In this document: positions 6,647-8,944 of the stretch, piece by piece
Position numbering within the stretch: the first letter of the stretch is position 1
Layout of the letters: each line of letters begins with the position of its first letter
DNA from: Planctomycetota bacterium
GTDB taxonomy: Bacteria > Planctomycetota > GCA-002687715 > DRQF01
Length of the DNA stretch: 8,944 bases
Assembly (NCBI GenBank): GCA_015485455.1
Contig: WFTN01000505.1
Coordinates: forward strand, 1-8,944
Direction: 5' to 3'
Notes under the pieces: model-generated
Database searches by the model: none
What the model saw: only the letters and a program-made list of their open reading frames with translations
What the model was told of the DNA's origin: nothing
Made by a program: the position numbers and the translations under genes

Positions 6647-7822
6647 TTATTCTGTGACCGTGGGCGGTTGAGATTGGGCACTTAAGAAAGACAGAATCTT
6701 GGCGGCCGTGCGCTGATAAGAGCCTGGGGCGTCTAACTTTCTTACCACACGCTTCAATTCCGCGATCGCTTTCTCATGTGCTTTTGAATCTGAAGCCAGG
6801 ATCGACAAATCAGCCGCCAAGTTCTTGGCCATGTTGCGGGTGCCGATGTGTTCTGGGACGCAGGCTTTTTCGGCAATCAAGTTGACTAAGCCGATGAAAG
6901 GTACTTTCACCACCAGACGGCCAAGAGCCAAAAGAATAGGGGAGACTTTGTAGGCTAAGACCATCGGCGTGAGGTGGCCTGCCAGCTCCAAGGTTGTTGT
7001 CCCGGAAGTGGTGAGGGCAACATCAGAGACCTCCATGACTTCGAAAGCTGCTTGGGTGACGACCGTAACGGGGAGGCCATCCATCTCGGGGCGAGACTGA
7101 ATCCAATCTGCCAAGGGCTGATTGGCCGCGGCGACTATGAATCTGGCCTGGCCCAAACCGTGGTTGTTCTTGAGCTTATGGGCTGCGTTTAAGAATTCGG
7201 GGGTCAAAGCCTTCACCACATGGGGACGGCTTCCAGGAAAAAGCCCAATCATGGGAGAGCCGGGCAACTGTTTGAGTGTGGCCACGGTTTTTGGGTCTGC
7301 TTCATTCGTGGCCAATCGGTCAGCCAAAGGGTGCCCAGCATAGTAAACATGAACGTTGTGTTTGCGGTAGAACGTCTCTTCAAAGGGCAAAATGACGATC
7401 ATGAGATCGACGACGGCGCGGATTTTTTTGACTCGTTTTTGGTTCCAGGCCCAAACCTGGGGGCTGATGTAGTAAATCACCGGAATGCCCATTTTCTTGG
7501 CGCGGGCTGCCAAGCGCAGGTTAAATCCTGGATAGTCGATGAGAAGCAAGGCATCAGGGCGATTCGTCTCCATGTCTTGAAGGGCTTTCGCAAACCAACC
7601 ACGAATGCGGGGCAGGGCTTTGATGACAGGAAAAAGTCCCATGATGGCATCACTGGCCAAGTCCTCTAAGAGATGGAAGCCTTCAGCCCGCATCAATGGT
7701 CCACCGAAACCGCGGACTTCTATGCTGGGGGCCATGGATCGGAGTTCTCGGATGACGTGTGATCCATGCATATCCCCGGAGGGCTCACCGGCCACGACAA
7801 AGATTCTCTTGGTTTCAGTCAA
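6647..7822 (-). CDS. lpxB: Lipid-A-disaccharide synthase LpxB
   Basis: LpxB is a GT19 glycosyltransferase that joins UDP-2,3-diacylglucosamine to lipid X, giving disaccharide-1-phosphate at the inner face of the cytoplasmic membrane. The 391-aa product is close to the E. coli 382 aa. Recognisable blocks are AGEPSGDMHG (11-20), GFGGPLM (38-44), IDYPGFNLRLA (95-105), YYISPQVWAWNQKRVKKI (117-134), YAGHPLADRL (161-170), LFPGSR (194-199), TSGTTTLELA (272-281) and VPEHIG (322-327). The frame is open to TTG 7837, but TTG 7822 is preferred: GGGGGAG at 7829-7835 lies 6 nt before it, and the resulting N-terminus MTETKRIFVVAGEPSGD resembles other LpxB proteins. The gene is on the opposite strand to the rest of the cluster, ending 35 nt from the convergent oxidoreductase with no clear terminator hairpin between them. 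Confidence 0.95.
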   Translation of the reverse strand: MTETKRIFVVAGEPSGDMHGSHVIRELRSMAPSIEVRGFGGPLMRAEGFHLLEDLASDAIMGLFPVIKALPRIRGWFAKALQDMETNRPDALLLIDYPGFNLRLAARAKKMGIPVIYYISPQVWAWNQKRVKKIRAVVDLMIVILPFEETFYRKHNVHVYYAGHPLADRLATNEADPKTVATLKQLPGSPMIGLFPGSRPHVVKALTPEFLNAAHKLKNNHGLGQARFIVAAANQPLADWIQSRPEMDGLPVTVVTQAAFEVMEVSDVALTTSGTTTLELAGHLTPMVLAYKVSPILLALGRLVVKVPFIGLVNLIAEKACVPEHIGTRNMAKNLAADLSILASDSKAHEKAIAELKRVVRKLDAPGSYQRTAAKILSFLSAQSQPPTVTE

Positions 7823-7828
7823 TGGGAA

Positions 7829-7835
7829 CTCCCCC
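7829..7835 (-). promoter_or_regulatory. Ribosome binding site deciding the lpxB start
   Basis: Read on the minus strand this is GGGGGAG, 6 nt before TTG 7822. It lies inside the open frame starting at TTG 7837, which has no comparable site. It therefore favours the shorter LpxB by five residues. Confidence 0.65.
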
Positions 7836-7984
7836 AATGTTGGCGACCTGCCTTGATCGCTAAATCGCAGCTTTCTTCTGCCATGCTGGCCAAAGGAGAG
7901 TCCGGATGCAACTCAGAATGAGGCGGCGTTTCATTTTGATTTGCCCGGATAATTTGAGATCTCCAAAGTGCCTCACATCACCAC

Positions 7985-8012
7985 TTGGGTTAAGGAAAGC
8001 GCCTGTTAGAAT
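7985..8012 (+). promoter_or_regulatory. Candidate sigma-70-type promoter for rpsB
   Basis: TTGGGT (7985-7990) and TAGAAT (8007-8012) are separated by 16 nt and would start transcription near 8019. The -10 matches five of six consensus bases and the -35 matches three. This would give an rpsB leader of about 120 nt beginning with a hairpin, CCCC at 8022-8025 pairing with GGGG at 8037-8040 plus an inner ATC/GAT. The call is tentative and rests on the motif only. Confidence 0.35.
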
Positions 8013-8047
8013 ACGCGGCTACCCCTGATCCCGGATGGGGCAGCGTT

Positions 8048-8053
8048 ATTATA
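8048..8053 (-). promoter_or_regulatory. Candidate -10 box of a divergent lpxB promoter
   Basis: On the minus strand this reads TATAAT, a perfect -10 consensus. No good -35 hexamer lies 16-18 nt upstream. If used, it would transcribe towards lpxB with a leader of about 220 nt. The same AT-rich patch reads TATTAT on the plus strand at 8047-8052, so it could serve rpsB instead. Confidence 0.25.
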
Positions 8054-8128
8054 AACCCTTGATAAATAAAGACTTAAGGAGTGATCGCTGGGGCGAGATC
8101 GGGGCGCCACTGAAAGCACTTCTGCCTT

Positions 8129-8133
8129 GGGAG
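8129..8133 (+). promoter_or_regulatory. Ribosome binding site of rpsB
   Basis: GGGAG, within GGGAGAGAG, lies 7 nt before ATG 8141. The encoded N-terminus MFGVPIKTLLEAGVHFGH matches the usual S2 beginning. Confidence 0.65.
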
Positions 8134-8140
8134 AGAGACT

Positions 8141-8944
8141 ATGTTCGGAGTTCCTATTAAGACCCTTCTTGAAGCCGGTGTTCATTTTGGCCATCGCGCC
8201 AGCCGCTGGAACCCAAGAATGGCGCCATACATCTTTGGCAAGCGCAACCTGATCCACATTATTGACTTAAAAGAGACTCTCCGTGGCTTGATTAAAGCCT
8301 GTTCATTTCTCCAAGGATTGGCTTCCGAAGGGCAAAGCGTTCTTTTCGTCGGCACCAAACGTCAAGCACAAAGTTTGGTGGAAGCCGAGGCTGGCAAGAC
8401 CGGCATGCCTTTCGTCGCCGAACGCTGGTTGGGCGGTATCCTAACCAACTTCACCACGATTCGCTCTCGCTTGCGTCGTCTTGAGCAACTGGAAGCTATG
8501 GAAAGCGATGGCACCTTCGACACTTTGAAGAAGAAGGAAATCTCCCGCATCTTGCGGGAGAAGAACAAGATCTTTCGCAACTTGAACGGCATCCGGAACA
8601 TGAATGGTCTTCCCGGTGCTTTGATTGTTGTTGACCCACGCAAAGAAAGAACTGCTGTTGCCGAAGCCAAGAAGATGGGGATCCCTGTGATTGCCATTTT
8701 GGATACGGATTGCGATCCGACTTCTGTTGATATCGCAGTTCCTGGTAACGACGATGCTCTGCGTAGTTTGCAAGTTCTCTTGGCCAAGATGACCGAGTCT
8801 ATTGAGAATGGTCGTCAAGCTCATGCTCAGCTCATTGCCCAAGAACAAAAGCGCAAAGCTGAAGTAGCCGAGAAAAAAGAGCAAGCCAAGAAGACCAAGT
8901 TGGCCAATCAAAAGAAGAAGGCTGCTGAGCAAGCTGAGCTCGAC
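8141..8944 (+). CDS. rpsB: 30S ribosomal protein S2, 3' end beyond window
   Basis: S2 is a small-subunit ribosomal protein that binds late in 30S assembly and helps recruit S1 in bacteria that have it. The 268 codons present are in frame with no stop before the window edge, so the gene is incomplete at its 3' end. Family blocks are LLEAGVHFGHRASRWNPRM (9-27), GKRNLIHIIDLKET (33-46), LFVGTKRQA (68-76), ERWLGGILTNF (94-104), VVDPRKE (163-169) and IAILDTDCDPTSVDIAVPGN (184-203). The S2 fold should finish near residue 225. From about 230 the chain is rich in Lys, Glu, Gln and Ala, and it already exceeds the 241 aa of E. coli S2. The start is ATG 8141. tsf usually follows rpsB, but the window ends first. 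It is not cotranscribed with lpxB. Confidence 0.97.
   Translation, partial: MFGVPIKTLLEAGVHFGHRASRWNPRMAPYIFGKRNLIHIIDLKETLRGLIKACSFLQGLASEGQSVLFVGTKRQAQSLVEAEAGKTGMPFVAERWLGGILTNFTTIRSRLRRLEQLEAMESDGTFDTLKKKEISRILREKNKIFRNLNGIRNMNGLPGALIVVDPRKERTAVAEAKKMGIPVIAILDTDCDPTSVDIAVPGNDDALRSLQVLLAKMTESIENGRQAHAQLIAQEQKRKAEVAEKKEQAKKTKLANQKKKAAEQAELD

Larger units (their letters stand above)
7823..8140. other. Divergent lpxB-rpsB intergenic region with possible rpsB leader structure
   Basis: About 318 nt separate the two divergent starts. Apart from the candidate promoter elements listed separately, the rpsB-proximal part (8022-8140) has features of a structured leader. There is a hairpin at 8022-8040 and an AT-rich stretch at 8046-8070. 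A GC-rich stretch at 8080-8112 follows, where AGTG and CACT can pair around an inner ATCGC/GCGAGAT stem. The part nearer lpxB (7840-7984) holds only short open frames without ribosome sites and nothing else I recognise. Confidence 0.4.

Noticed and set aside
7220..7669. 149-codon forward frame opposite lpxB
   Set aside because: It is antisense to the well-conserved LpxB sequence and has no recognisable domain.
7819..7884. 21-residue minus-strand frame ending in a TGA that overlaps the lpxB TTG start
   Set aside because: The stop-start overlap suggests coupling, but the ATG has no ribosome site and no similarity is recognisable; chance is more likely.
7860..7934. 24-residue minus-strand frame upstream of lpxB (MKRRLILSCIRTLLWPAW...)
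   Set aside because: It has no ribosome binding site and no recognisable family; the hydrophobic-basic look is not enough to support a small protein or leader peptide.
8362..8932. Minus-strand frames of 141 and 163 codons opposite rpsB
   Set aside because: They are antisense to conserved S2 sequence; the Leu-rich translation comes from reverse-complemented Lys/Glu codons.

Overview
The window looks like chromosomal core-genome DNA from a diderm (Gram-negative-type) bacterium. It carries an outer-membrane assembly and lipid A cluster, followed by the start of a ribosomal protein gene. There are no mobile elements, CRISPR arrays, tRNAs or rRNAs. The taxon cannot be fixed from the sequence alone. 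The LpxC-FabZ fusion, a Gfo/Idh/MocA oxidoreductase next to lpxA, and an S2 N-terminus reading GVHFGHRASRWNP...GKRN.IHIIDL favour the PVC group (Planctomycetota, Verrucomicrobiota and relatives) or a neighbouring diderm phylum over Proteobacteria. That is an inference from remembered family patterns.

Layout. Positions 1-277 are a G-rich stretch with three short inverted repeats and possibly the unrecognisable end of an upstream gene. A forward block then runs bamA (278-2665), ompH/skp (2696-3298), an lpxC-fabZ fusion (3308-4606), a 198-nt gap, lpxA (4805-5605) and an NAD-type oxidoreductase (5583-6611). The oxidoreductase overlaps the end of lpxA. lpxB (6647-7822) lies on the opposite strand, convergent with the oxidoreductase. 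A divergent intergenic region of about 320 nt separates lpxB from rpsB (8141 to the window end, incomplete).

How the genes fit together. BamA inserts beta-barrel proteins into the outer membrane and Skp/OmpH chaperones them across the periplasm. LpxA, LpxC and LpxB are the first, second and fifth steps of lipid A synthesis. FabZ makes the trans-2-enoyl-ACP used for fatty acid elongation and so competes with LpxA for 3-hydroxyacyl-ACP. Fusing FabZ to LpxC places the committed lipid A deacetylase and the competing dehydratase on one chain. The oxidoreductase could act on the UDP-GlcNAc precursor, as GnnA does in bacteria that make 2,3-diamino lipid A, but no GnnB-type aminotransferase is visible. 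lpxD, often found between skp and fabZ in other bacteria, is absent here.

Start sites. bamA, lpxC-fabZ and lpxB all appear to start at TTG. For bamA and lpxB a strong Shine-Dalgarno sequence points to a start inside the longest open frame. I see no convincing undescribed system. The most useful leads are the GnnA-like gene in lipid A context, the glycine replacing a conserved Asp in LpxC, the long gap before lpxA with its open upstream frame, and the rpsB leader and charged S2 tail.
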